A DNA stretch of 64,000 nucleotides from contig NZ_JAGGLB010000031.1 in NCBI RefSeq assembly GCF_017874215.1, forward strand, positions 61,075-125,074, given 5' to 3'. The stretch is from Paenibacillus eucommiae. Lineage in GTDB: Bacteria > Bacillota > Bacilli > Paenibacillales > NBRC-103111. Below, in pieces: positions 27,224 to 35,764 of this stretch. The translations under genes were made by a program, and so were the position numbers. Position 1 is the first letter of the stretch; every line of letters starts with the position of its first letter. Below the pieces are notes generated by a model. That model did not search any database, was not told the origin of the DNA, and was given only the letters and a program-made list of their open reading frames with translations.

Positions 27224-28357
27224 TTAATTTAATACCATTAATAATCTCTTAAGCACAACAGCAGCTTCCGCCCTGGTTGCTAGACCTTGAGGTACAAAAC
27301 TGGCGTCTGCTCTACCGTTCATAATCCCTAAACGAACTGCCAGATCAACATCCTTCATCGCCCAATCGCTTATGGAGCCAATGTCATGGAATTCCAGCAC
27401 AATTGTCGTCGGCAGCTTCTCTACAGATACAGATACAGAGGCAGAGGCAGAGGCAGAGGCAGAGGTAGCGCCCGAGGCGTGAAGTTTCGCTCTCATGAGC
27501 ATTACTGCCATTTCTTCCCGTGTAATAGGAGCCGCCGGGGCGAAGCTGATATTTGTCTTCCCCTGAATAATTCCTGCGGAATAGGCGCTGTTTACTGCAT
27601 CCTCATACCAGGAGCCTTGTGCCACATCCGTAAAAGGACTTCTGGCTGTGCCTCCTGCTTTCAGATCCAGCGCCCTCGCTATTAATGCAGCGAATTGAGC
27701 TCTGGTTATACGAGCTTCCGGCACAAAATGCTCCTCATCCATACCTTCAATAATGCCTTTCGATGCAAGCAGCTCGATATCATCCTTTGCCCAATGGCCT
27801 TCTAGATCCAGGAAGACTTTTCGGGGAAGAAGCTTGGCATCCACTGTGACGCTTTTTCCTATTGTGTACATTTGATTGGATAAATTGTGGTCAAGCGCCT
27901 TTATCGATTCCCATCTCACCGTGGAATTCCCCTGCTTTTTGAGCTTGAAGGTCAGGGTGCCGATGATCATATCTCCACTTTCACCATTCACATTGCCGAT
28001 TTTGGTGTGAGCGAAGGTGATCTCATTTTGATTGACAATGGGTGATACAGAGAAGCCCTCCATACTCGCCTTGGCTTCCACCAGCTCCAGATAGCCAGGA
28101 TCAAAGGTAAACCCTGCTTCAAAGGCGTATAAATCTTTGATACTCTTTCCCCTCATAGTAAGGATGACCTTGCCATCTGCCGGTTTACCTGCCGTCCATT
28201 CAAACGATGGAGCCACTTCCGCATTTGCACTGACATTCGTACTCACACTCGCATTAGTGCTTCCACTTATATTTGCATTCGCAGTTGCAGGGACAAGCAA
28301 AGGAACAGGCACACCCAACGCGAGCATAACTATAAAAAGAATTATTTTACGATGCAT
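27224..28357 (-). CDS. SLH-domain surface protein with a cohesin domain
   Basis: 377-residue exported protein. Signal peptide ~1-27 (ends ATANA), short Ser/Asn/Val-rich linker, cohesin-like domain ~48-172 (SIKDLYAFEAGFTFDPGYLELVEA and IIGTLTFKLKKQG are cohesin signatures), then three SLH modules at ~184-243, ~248-300 and ~320-377 that bind pyruvylated secondary cell-wall polymer (established for SLH). A Ser-Ala/Ser-Val linker before the third SLH is encoded by a hexanucleotide array. The gene lies 64 bp downstream of a secreted protein that ends in a dockerin. The pair is laid out like an anchoring scaffoldin and its enzyme: this protein would hold a dockerin-bearing partner on the cell wall. 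Cohesins in non-cellulosomal bacteria can have other partners, so the pairing is inference. Confidence 0.88.
   Translation of the reverse strand: MHRKIILFIVMLALGVPVPLLVPATANANISGSTNASVSTNVSANAEVAPSFEWTAGKPADGKVILTMRGKSIKDLYAFEAGFTFDPGYLELVEAKASMEGFSVSPIVNQNEITFAHTKIGNVNGESGDMIIGTLTFKLKKQGNSTVRWESIKALDHNLSNQMYTIGKSVTVDAKLLPRKVFLDLEGHWAKDDIELLASKGIIEGMDEEHFVPEARITRAQFAALIARALDLKAGGTARSPFTDVAQGSWYEDAVNSAYSAGIIQGKTNISFAPAAPITREEMAVMLMRAKLHASGATSASASASASVSVSVEKLPTTIVLEFHDIGSISDWAMKDVDLAVRLGIMNGRADASFVPQGLATRAEAAVVLKRLLMVLN
27424..27465. repeat. hexanucleotide array (CAGATA then CAGAGG)
   Basis: In-frame six-base tandem repeats that encode the alternating Ser-Val and Ser-Ala linker of the SLH-cohesin protein. 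Prone to length change without frameshift. Confidence 0.8.
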
Positions 28358-28421
28358 ACGGCCATCCTTCCTTTACGAGTATCAGTTAGTCTTGATCTGC
28401 TTTTCTACTTCTCTACTTCCA

Positions 28422-31160
28422 TTACTCTGCAATTCGCCTGGCAACGGCCGCCAGATCCTCAATATCAATTTTCCCATCCTTATTCAGATCGGCCTGCTTC
28501 ACTTGCTCCCAATCCGGGCTGCTGCTATTTTTACCATAGTTAGCGGCTACGATCGACAGATCACCCACGCTCACTTTGCCATCATGGTTGATGTCTCCAG
28601 GAATATTTCCCGAGCCTCCTGTTGTAACAAGCACACTGAGGGAAGACGATGCCGCTTCGCTCTCATTGCCTCCGGCATCCCCCAGCGTGGCACTTGAAAT
28701 CGAGATTACGCCTGAAGCTGGCTGGGTCGCTGCCTTGGCCTTAAAGGTAAGCTCGACTATTTCCTCAGTACCTGTTATACCATGACCAGCACCTTCACTA
28801 GCTATAAGCAAACGCAGCTTTCCAACGGGCTCCTTAATGGTACGAACTACTTTTATCCCTGGCTTGAGGGATTTGGCCGATACAAATTCCATCACAGCAG
28901 GATCATAATCCAGCTTGATATCTTGCGCATATACACTCCCGGTAACACCGCTGAGTCCAACTTTAACCGTGAATTTATTGCCTGCCTGGACAGGGCTAAC
29001 GCCAGTTATCGTCGTCTTCAGCTCAGCTGACGCAGGAGCTTCCTCATCCAGCACATAGAGCCTGCCTTCTCCTGGTGCAAAATCAGCCGATAAAACCCCT
29101 GTCCCCGCATTATAAGCTGTAGTTGTTTCCAACCCTGTCGTTTTCGATACTTCCTTGACAGAATCCGGCAATGTTGAGAGGGCAAAGCTCTGGGAATGGG
29201 AATTCTGCATATCTTTATTGACAACCATCACGTATTCTCTGCCGTCTTCATTCTCGAAGCGAGAAACAATCATCGGCATTTCCGGACCAGAACCCGATGG
29301 CTGCCAGAAATAGGAGGAAGGCAGCTCTTTGGTATTAGACGGCAAATCTCCGGTGTGATACACATCCTTGGATGTAAGCGATAGAAGCGCTGATCCAAGA
29401 TTCAATACTTCTGCATTTAGATTTTTCGCCCATGTATACGAAACGTTTTTCGCTCCTCCAGGTAAAATCAACCCGTTGTTGAACCCGGAAAAAGGAGGCG
29501 TCTCATAGGTGAAGTAAATGATCCCCTTCGCTCCATAAGCGAGATTCGTGTAAACCTGATACTTCATCTCGCTTTCCGTTGGCAGCCGCAGACTGTTAGT
29601 GATGCTGACCGACTGGATGTACGACCAGAAGTTGACATCGCCTAATAACGCTTGCCGGCGGATGATTTCCAGGTTTTCGAAGTAAGCCTGGTTGTTCTGG
29701 CCATTGTACTGGAACGGATAGTGATCGAAAGCAACCACGTCCGGATTCAGCGCTACGTACTGGTTGACATAGTCTTCATACGCTCTTCCAATAATGGACT
29801 GGTTAACGGCGTAGTAAAAGTCCGCATCGATTGCAGCACCGTTCATATAGCCAGTTCCATCAGAAAACCAATCGTGTCCGTTCGCCGAACGAATAACATT
29901 TTCCACCTTATTATCTCCGCCGCCATTGTGTGTCAGCTCCCAATAATATGTCGTATCAGGACTGACTGTGGCATTTAGCGGAATAGAAATCCAAGTCTCT
30001 CCGTCAGCACCACCAATCGTCGTATCGGCAAGCAGCGTTTGTTTAGCCGGAGAATCCCACAACGATAATGTCAAATTTTCATCCGTACTCCAGGTAGTGT
30101 GGTCCAAATACAGACTGATGTAGTCAATATACGTCTCACTCGGTCTTGTCTTGAAGGTTTGGCCTAATGTCATACTGGAGGATACATTCTCGCCAGTATG
30201 ATACCACATCATCCCTAACTGATAATGGGGGTCCGCATAGTTCGGGAACAGGTTGACGAAGTTAATAGAATCGGGGTCGGTCAACTTCAACCGGTCCGAT
30301 GTTTCTTTAATCTGGGCATACATGGTAGCCGACGGTTCATCAATAATATTGTAACCCAGAACAGCTGGGTTGTTTTTGTAATGATTGGCGATTTCATCGA
30401 TTGTCGCATCTAAAGGCCGTTCCCCATCCCAATAAGCAGGGCTGGAAAACTCGGCGTCAAACATCAGGTCGAACGGCTGAGCGACGCTATTTACATAAGC
30501 CTGCCCCCTTGTATACGCATCCGCGTTACTCGCTAAAATCCCGATCGGTTCGGTGCTGTCGGTGGTGAGCTCGTAATAATATTGGTAGTTATACACACCC
30601 CCGGCATAAATATCAAACGTAAGGTCTTGCGAAGTGAACGGACCTGTCAACGTTCTTTTCAAAGCAATGGGACCTCGGGCTGGAGAAGGGTAAACGACAA
30701 CCGAAATCGACGCAGTGGTCGACAAGCTCGACTCATCCAGGCGTATCGAGAACGTACTGTGCCCGTTCCAGTCCCCCGAATAGAATGTTTGGCCTACTGG
30801 GCTGGTACTGGTAAGCTGCACGACCCTCCCAGTCTCCAGCTGCGTCACATGCTCCCGGCTGTTAAAATTCATCCTTCCGTCGTCCACAATCATCTTTAAT
30901 CCATTGGCAGCCGCGTAATTAAGCGCCTTGTCCGTTTCATCGAACGTATCGACAAAGTTCGTACCTAGGATAAAATTGGCATTCATATCAGCGATTTCCG
31001 CATACTTGGCATTAGTCGTCTCCCAAGACGAGGGATTAAAGTGTATTCCGATGGGAAACGCACCGTTAACTGCAGGATTGGCGGCATGGACGGGTACGGA
31101 AACTGCAAATAGCGCCATGAAAACCAAAAATAAACAGAGCTTAATTCGTGCATTATTCAT
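28422..31160 (-). CDS. secreted glycoside-hydrolase-like protein with cohesin and type I dockerin
   Basis: 912 residues from the ATG at 31160, chosen for its GGAGG site 8 nt upstream and because the signal peptide then starts at residue 1 (cleavage near VHA-ANP, ~26). The catalytic part looks like a split (beta/alpha)8 barrel of clan GH-A type: candidate acid/base E275 in NIIDEPS and nucleophile E553 in IIYFTYE. Two similar beta-sandwich inserts, each opening with GQTF (~125-235 and ~332-460), interrupt it and may bind glycans. A cohesin domain (~715-845) and a type I dockerin (~854-912) with two calcium loops, DINHDGKVSVGDL and DLNKDGKIDIEDL, close the protein. Having both modules allows chain-like assembly. 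Same operon as the sialidase-like gene upstream and the SLH-cohesin gene downstream. GH family not assigned. Confidence 0.85.
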   Translation of the reverse strand: MNNARIKLCLFLVFMALFAVSVPVHAANPAVNGAFPIGIHFNPSSWETTNAKYAEIADMNANFILGTNFVDTFDETDKALNYAAANGLKMIVDDGRMNFNSREHVTQLETGRVVQLTSTSPVGQTFYSGDWNGHSTFSIRLDESSLSTTASISVVVYPSPARGPIALKRTLTGPFTSQDLTFDIYAGGVYNYQYYYELTTDSTEPIGILASNADAYTRGQAYVNSVAQPFDLMFDAEFSSPAYWDGERPLDATIDEIANHYKNNPAVLGYNIIDEPSATMYAQIKETSDRLKLTDPDSINFVNLFPNYADPHYQLGMMWYHTGENVSSSMTLGQTFKTRPSETYIDYISLYLDHTTWSTDENLTLSLWDSPAKQTLLADTTIGGADGETWISIPLNATVSPDTTYYWELTHNGGGDNKVENVIRSANGHDWFSDGTGYMNGAAIDADFYYAVNQSIIGRAYEDYVNQYVALNPDVVAFDHYPFQYNGQNNQAYFENLEIIRRQALLGDVNFWSYIQSVSITNSLRLPTESEMKYQVYTNLAYGAKGIIYFTYETPPFSGFNNGLILPGGAKNVSYTWAKNLNAEVLNLGSALLSLTSKDVYHTGDLPSNTKELPSSYFWQPSGSGPEMPMIVSRFENEDGREYVMVVNKDMQNSHSQSFALSTLPDSVKEVSKTTGLETTTAYNAGTGVLSADFAPGEGRLYVLDEEAPASAELKTTITGVSPVQAGNKFTVKVGLSGVTGSVYAQDIKLDYDPAVMEFVSAKSLKPGIKVVRTIKEPVGKLRLLIASEGAGHGITGTEEIVELTFKAKAATQPASGVISISSATLGDAGGNESEAASSSLSVLVTTGGSGNIPGDINHDGKVSVGDLSIVAANYGKNSSSPDWEQVKQADLNKDGKIDIEDLAAVARRIAE

Positions 31161-31198
31161 TCCAAATTCCTCCCAATATTTTATATATTGCACCCGAA

Positions 31199-32899
31199 TT
31201 ACATATCAATGCCGGAAACGCCACCGCGATGCGACTCTGCCTCCACCATCGCAATCGATAGCTGCTCACGTTTCCCGTTCGCGGACTCGACACATAGTGT
31301 GGCATAGCTGTAGCCGCCGGCTTCTCCCCGGATCGCTACGGTCTTACTCCCAGCACCTCCAGCCGCCGCCACATGCACAACCTGCTGCGCCACATCCCAT
31401 GTGACGAGCAGCTCCTCCCACCGATCGGCGCTGCCCGCCAAATCAATGACTACGCACGGCTGCAGCACCTTCTCCGCAATTTGCCGTACAGCCTCGTCTC
31501 TGCTCGTATAATGCACCGGATCGATATAGAGCTCGCTCAGGATCAGCTTGGCACCGGCCAAGTCCGCTGCCGCCTTCATAGCGATCCGCAGACTTCCTGC
31601 GCTGCCGTAAGGGAAGTTGAGACTGGCTACCGCCGTTTCACTGCCTGGTTCGCTGCCTGGTTCGCTACCCGGTTCGCTGCCCGGTTCCGCTGCCAGACAC
31701 ATGACCGGCTTGCCATCCTCCTCGCTAAGCGATACACCGCTGCCTCCTATCGTCCAGGCGGCAAGGCCATGGGCAAACCGCTCCGTCATCGCGCGCTCTT
31801 TCAGAAACGCTGCAGAGAACTGCACAATTTTGGCATGCGGCTCAATCCAAGCCTCGCCGTCCTTGCTCTGCACGGTAAAATATTTCACCAGCACATCATC
31901 GCCGCCAAGTGCTGTCGGGAACGGATACGTAATGTGTGTATCGGCAGGGTCGTCCGTCCGCCTATGAACAATTTCGCGATAACCGTTCCAAGTGGCGCCG
32001 CCATCTTCGGAAATGGCCGCATGCATCGCTTGACGGGCGTAGCTGATGCCATCGTGAGACGGATAACCTGCGCAATGGTTCCATATTTTCACAAGGTTCC
32101 CGTTATCCAGCCGCACGAGTGAGCTCGGTGAATTGGAGGAACGGAATCCCGTCCGTTTCACTTCCCCCCACGAAGCCCCGCCATCCGCGGAGAGTGCATA
32201 ATAGAAGTGACCGAGCGTTGTGCGGATCAGCATGAGCATGCTCCCATTGTCAAGTTCGCAGATGATCGGCTCCATCGCGCCGGATTCCACAAGCGTCTCA
32301 CCGTCGGACACACTTAAATCGTTGGAGACTTGCCACGTCATCCCTTCGTCGTCGGAAAAAATCGTGCTGCAGACGAAGCATAAGCTTCCGCCGTCTCCAC
32401 TCTGTACGATCGTCGAGAACGGCACGACGATGCGCCCGCCGGACGTCTGCAACACACTGTTGATCGCGCCGGTATATCGATCCAGACACATCACCTTCTG
32501 CGTGACCGCATTCGTGCCGTGAATATCATCCATGCGCGTATGCAGAATGTCTCCTTGGAAATCGTTATTCTCCCAGCTGTAGGTCGTGATGCGAATAGAG
32601 AATACGTGTACAAAACCATCACGGCTTTGCAGCAGATGTACCCCGCTTATCCAACCCGGCTGGCGGGGAAAAGAGACAATCGTTTCCGGGTCCGTCCACG
32701 TCCGGCCTCGATCAAACGATTGCCTTCCGAACACATAATGCGAGCTGACAGTGCGGTCGAGCGAATGGAGCGACTTCTTGGTCGCCCCCATGATCGTGAA
32801 CAAGCTGCCGTCCGGCAAGATGATGACGGGACCGACATTATAGTTGCTGTCTTCGTAGAGCAGTTCGGCGACTGTGGAATGAATCATGTGTGATTGCAT
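31199..32899 (-). CDS. sialidase-like BNR-repeat protein (locus 2)
   Basis: 566 residues, paralogue of the locus-1 protein at 17876-19624 with about 60 percent shared residues by eye. Four Asp boxes: SFDRGRTW, SDDEGMTW, SADGGASW, SEDGGATW. Again no signal peptide and no FRIP motif (GPVIILPDGSLF), so it should act on imported oligosaccharide in the cytosol. The C-terminal domain (~390-566) is preceded by a variable (GSEP)n linker encoded by a 12-bp tandem array at 31637-31690. It follows the DapA/NanA-family gene by 51 bp and precedes the cohesin-dockerin gene. Sialidase activity is a family-level guess; other uronic or deoxy sugar bonds are possible. Confidence 0.85.
   Translation of the reverse strand: MQSHMIHSTVAELLYEDSNYNVGPVIILPDGSLFTIMGATKKSLHSLDRTVSSHYVFGRQSFDRGRTWTDPETIVSFPRQPGWISGVHLLQSRDGFVHVFSIRITTYSWENNDFQGDILHTRMDDIHGTNAVTQKVMCLDRYTGAINSVLQTSGGRIVVPFSTIVQSGDGGSLCFVCSTIFSDDEGMTWQVSNDLSVSDGETLVESGAMEPIICELDNGSMLMLIRTTLGHFYYALSADGGASWGEVKRTGFRSSNSPSSLVRLDNGNLVKIWNHCAGYPSHDGISYARQAMHAAISEDGGATWNGYREIVHRRTDDPADTHITYPFPTALGGDDVLVKYFTVQSKDGEAWIEPHAKIVQFSAAFLKERAMTERFAHGLAAWTIGGSGVSLSEEDGKPVMCLAAEPGSEPGSEPGSEPGSETAVASLNFPYGSAGSLRIAMKAAADLAGAKLILSELYIDPVHYTSRDEAVRQIAEKVLQPCVVIDLAGSADRWEELLVTWDVAQQVVHVAAAGGAGSKTVAIRGEAGGYSYATLCVESANGKREQLSIAMVEAESHRGGVSGIDM
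31637..31690. repeat. 12-bp in-frame array encoding (GSEP)n
   Basis: Four imperfect 12-bp units in the sialidase-like gene give a Gly-Ser-Glu-Pro linker. The locus-1 paralogue lacks it. Confidence 0.8.
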
Positions 32900-32950
32900 A
32901 GAAAATATCCTCCTCGATTAGACCCGGCGTTACATCCGGGTCTTTCGTAT

Positions 32951-33856
32951 TCAACGCATCTTATCAAAAAAAAGCTTCAGCTTCTCCATCTGATCGTCCG
33001 TCAAGTTATCATACGGCGGCCGGCGCCACCGTTCGGCCACGCCGAACAGCTCCATCGCCCCGTGGATAACCGCGTCGAAGTCGGAGCCCAGCTCCGCAAC
33101 CGTATCCATAAATGAAATATCATACACATTCACGATACGCACCGCTTCGCGGATATCGTTCGCCTGCACCGCCGCCCAATACTGATGCGCGATATCCGGC
33201 TTGAAGCGCATGTACATGGACAAATAGGCCTTAGCGCCGTAAGGCAGCGCGTCCAAATGATTTTCTTTCCTCCCGCCAGACAGGAACGTCCAGCGCCCTT
33301 CCACCATATGCGCCAGCCTGCGGCCATACGCTCCTACGATGTCGTCTTTGACAGCGACGATGCCGTTATTGCCCTCCACCAGCGTCTTGATCGCCGCAAG
33401 CGGAACCCCGACGCCTGGAGCGAGCGCTGTCACAACCATCACCGGCATTACATCGCTTATCCGGGTGAAATGATCGACCAGTGTCTGCGCCGTACTGGAG
33501 CCGGCCCAATGGGGCGCAAGCGGCATGTACACATCGACACCGATGTCTTTGCAGTAGCCGGCAAAACGGATCGATTCGCCCGTCCACCAATTCCCTGTGG
33601 CGACCACCAGCTTGCGCCCGGCGTTCTGCTCCACAACGACGCGAGTCACTTCGGCGATTTCGGCGTCCGTCAAGATGCTGTACAGGCTATCTCCGTACGT
33701 GAGCAGAATCGTGCCGCTGTCCGCTGTCTCCACGATAAAGTCGACGACATTCCGCAGCGCCTTGTAGTCGATATTGCCTCCCCGGTCGAACGGGGTGCTG
33801 ACCGATGCGATCGGCCCCTTCAAATAAGTTTCCACTTTGTCTCGTATGTCCATCAT
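32951..33856 (-). CDS. dihydrodipicolinate synthase/N-acetylneuraminate lyase family protein
   Basis: 301-residue class I aldolase-like (beta/alpha)8 protein. The Schiff-base lysine is K170 in IVAVKDD. The usual GTTGE pyruvate-binding motif is LTYGDS at ~52-57, and the YNxPxRT motif that supplies the catalytic tyrosine is replaced by VVTALAPGV (~141-149). That loss argues against dapA function and against a standard neuraminate lyase; it may cleave another 2-keto-3-deoxy acid or be a diverged lyase. Placed between the LplC permease and the sialidase-like gene, it probably acts on the released sugar acid, so the locus may process a nonulosonic or other keto-acid sugar (inference). Confidence 0.85.
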   Translation of the reverse strand: MMDIRDKVETYLKGPIASVSTPFDRGGNIDYKALRNVVDFIVETADSGTILLTYGDSLYSILTDAEIAEVTRVVVEQNAGRKLVVATGNWWTGESIRFAGYCKDIGVDVYMPLAPHWAGSSTAQTLVDHFTRISDVMPVMVVTALAPGVGVPLAAIKTLVEGNNGIVAVKDDIVGAYGRRLAHMVEGRWTFLSGGRKENHLDALPYGAKAYLSMYMRFKPDIAHQYWAAVQANDIREAVRIVNVYDISFMDTVAELGSDFDAVIHGAMELFGVAERWRRPPYDNLTDDQMEKLKLFFDKMR

Positions 33857-33879
33857 CCGTACTCATCCTCCTTATAGAA

Positions 33880-34782
33880 CTAGCCTTTTATCGAACCCGT
33901 CAGCACGCCTTTGACAAAATGCTTCTGCAGAAACGGATACACGCAAACGATCGGCACCGTCGTTACAATGATCATCGCCCCCTTCAAGCTTTGCGGCGTT
34001 GGCTTCGCCGTCAAGGCGCCCATCAGCTCCGCATTCAAATCCTGACTCGTCATCGTCAGTACAATCTTGCGCATCAGCACCTGCACCGGAAACTTATTCA
34101 CGTCATTGATGTAAATGACCGCGTCGAACCAGGCGTTCCAATGCGCCACCCCGTAGAACAGACCGATCGTGGCGAAAGTAGGCAGGCTTAGCGGGAATAC
34201 GACACGGGTCAAAATGCGAAGCGGCGAAGCGCCATCGATTGTCGCCGACTCCTCAAGATTTTCCGGCAGCTGAGAGAAGAAACTTCTCATGACGATCATA
34301 TTCCAGGCGCTGATCAGCCCGGGCAACACGAGCACCCAAAACGTATTCGTCAAATGCAAATATTTCATCAACAAATAGTTCGGTACAAGTCCGCCGTTAA
34401 ACACCATCGTGACGAAGACAAACATCATGATCGCGCTGCGGCCCGGCAGCTGTCTGCGCGACAGCCCGTAAGCCATCATCGACGTGAAAATAAGATTGAG
34501 CGTTGTGCCGATCACCACTCTAGCGATCGTGACGCCATAAGCGTTATACAGAATTGAACCTTGCGAGAGCAAGACGCGGTACGCGCCGAAGTCCAGCTTT
34601 TCCGGGATCAAGATAAAGCTGCTTCTGCGCAACAGCTCCGCTTCACTGACAAGGGATGTCGACAGCACAACGAGAAAGGGCAGGACGAAAAGCAGCATCA
34701 TTAAGGTCAGAAAGGAATAATTCCCTACCTGGAATGCGGTTTCTCCCATCGTTCGCTCCATTCGGGCTATCGTCTTCTTCAT
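33880..34782 (-). CDS. carbohydrate ABC transporter permease, LplC type (locus 2)
   Basis: MalG/LplC-type permease with six transmembrane segments, about 300 residues. EAA loop ENLEESATIDGASPLRILTR and C-terminus LQKHFVKGVLTGSIKG. Start taken as the ATG at 34782, four bases after the LplB stop codon; the ribosome site (GGTAGGAAG) is very close, and an ATG at 34761 is the alternative. Strongly similar to the locus-1 permease at 20323-21213. No ATPase in the locus. Confidence 0.9.
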   Translation of the reverse strand: MKKTIARMERTMGETAFQVGNYSFLTLMMLLFVLPFLVVLSTSLVSEAELLRRSSFILIPEKLDFGAYRVLLSQGSILYNAYGVTIARVVIGTTLNLIFTSMMAYGLSRRQLPGRSAIMMFVFVTMVFNGGLVPNYLLMKYLHLTNTFWVLVLPGLISAWNMIVMRSFFSQLPENLEESATIDGASPLRILTRVVFPLSLPTFATIGLFYGVAHWNAWFDAVIYINDVNKFPVQVLMRKIVLTMTSQDLNAELMGALTAKPTPQSLKGAMIIVTTVPIVCVYPFLQKHFVKGVLTGSIKG

Positions 34783-34786
34783 CTTC

Positions 34787-35704
34787 CTACCATATCCCTT
34801 CCTGACCAATTTTTTTGGCAAGCCAGTTCGTGCCCGTTATTAATACGACCGCAATAGCCGATTTGAACAGTCCGACCGCCACACCGAACGAATATTGCAC
34901 TTCGACGAGCCCCTTCCGGTACACGTACGTATCGATAATATCGGCAACGTCATAGACCGGCGGAGAATAAAGCAGGAAAATTTGCTCGAATCCGGCTTCC
35001 ATCACGCCCCCGATTTGTAAAATGAACAAGATGACGATAATATGACGCATGCCGGGCAAAGTAATATGCCATATTTGCCTCATGCGCCCCGCACCGTCGA
35101 TGCGTGCAGCTTCGTATTGCTGCATATCTATACCGGCGATAGCGGCCAAATAAATGATCATCCCCCAGCCGACTTCCTTCCAGATGCCGGAGGCGACCAT
35201 GATGGAGCGGAAATAACGCTGGTCAGTCAGAAACGAAACCGGTTCAAAACCGAACAGCTTGACGATCTCGTTGCCTAACCCGCCATCCGTCGTCAGCAGC
35301 GTCGTCAATAGACCGGCAACCACAACCATCGAGAGAAAGTGAGGCAAATATGAAATCGTTTGCACAGAACGTTTAAATGCCATGCTGCCGACTTCATTAA
35401 GCATCAACGCGAGCAAGATTGGTGCGGGAAACCCGAACAGCAGCCGATATAAGCTGATTAGCAGCGTATTTCCTATTACATCCCAAAAATAGTAAGAATT
35501 GAAAAAGTAGTGAAAATGCTTCAGTCCGACCCAATCGGCGGTCAGCATTTCCCGCAGCCCATCGAACGGCGCGACATCCTTGAAAGCGATAATCAGGCCG
35601 AACATCGGCGTATAATGAAAAACAAGAAAATAAATGACGCCGGGAACGATCAGGCTGTAATACAGTTTGTTCTTCCGCAGCAAGGTAAACGTTCGAGCGT
35701 TCAT
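34787..35704 (-). CDS. carbohydrate ABC transporter permease, LplB type (locus 2)
   Basis: 305-residue MalF/LplB-type permease, six membrane helices (first: YSLIVPGVIYFLVFHYTPMF), EAA loop YEAARIDGAGRMRQIWHITL. It follows an aldo/keto reductase gene by 60 bp and precedes its LplC partner by 4 bp. Together with the lipoprotein at 36800-38350 it forms an oligosaccharide importer that needs a shared ATPase. Confidence 0.92.
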   Translation of the reverse strand: MNARTFTLLRKNKLYYSLIVPGVIYFLVFHYTPMFGLIIAFKDVAPFDGLREMLTADWVGLKHFHYFFNSYYFWDVIGNTLLISLYRLLFGFPAPILLALMLNEVGSMAFKRSVQTISYLPHFLSMVVVAGLLTTLLTTDGGLGNEIVKLFGFEPVSFLTDQRYFRSIMVASGIWKEVGWGMIIYLAAIAGIDMQQYEAARIDGAGRMRQIWHITLPGMRHIIVILFILQIGGVMEAGFEQIFLLYSPPVYDVADIIDTYVYRKGLVEVQYSFGVAVGLFKSAIAVVLITGTNWLAKKIGQEGIW

Positions 35705-35764
35705 TGGCCGCTCCTTTCTGAACCTAAGGCGTGAATAGTTGACCTTCGGACATTTACACTTTAC

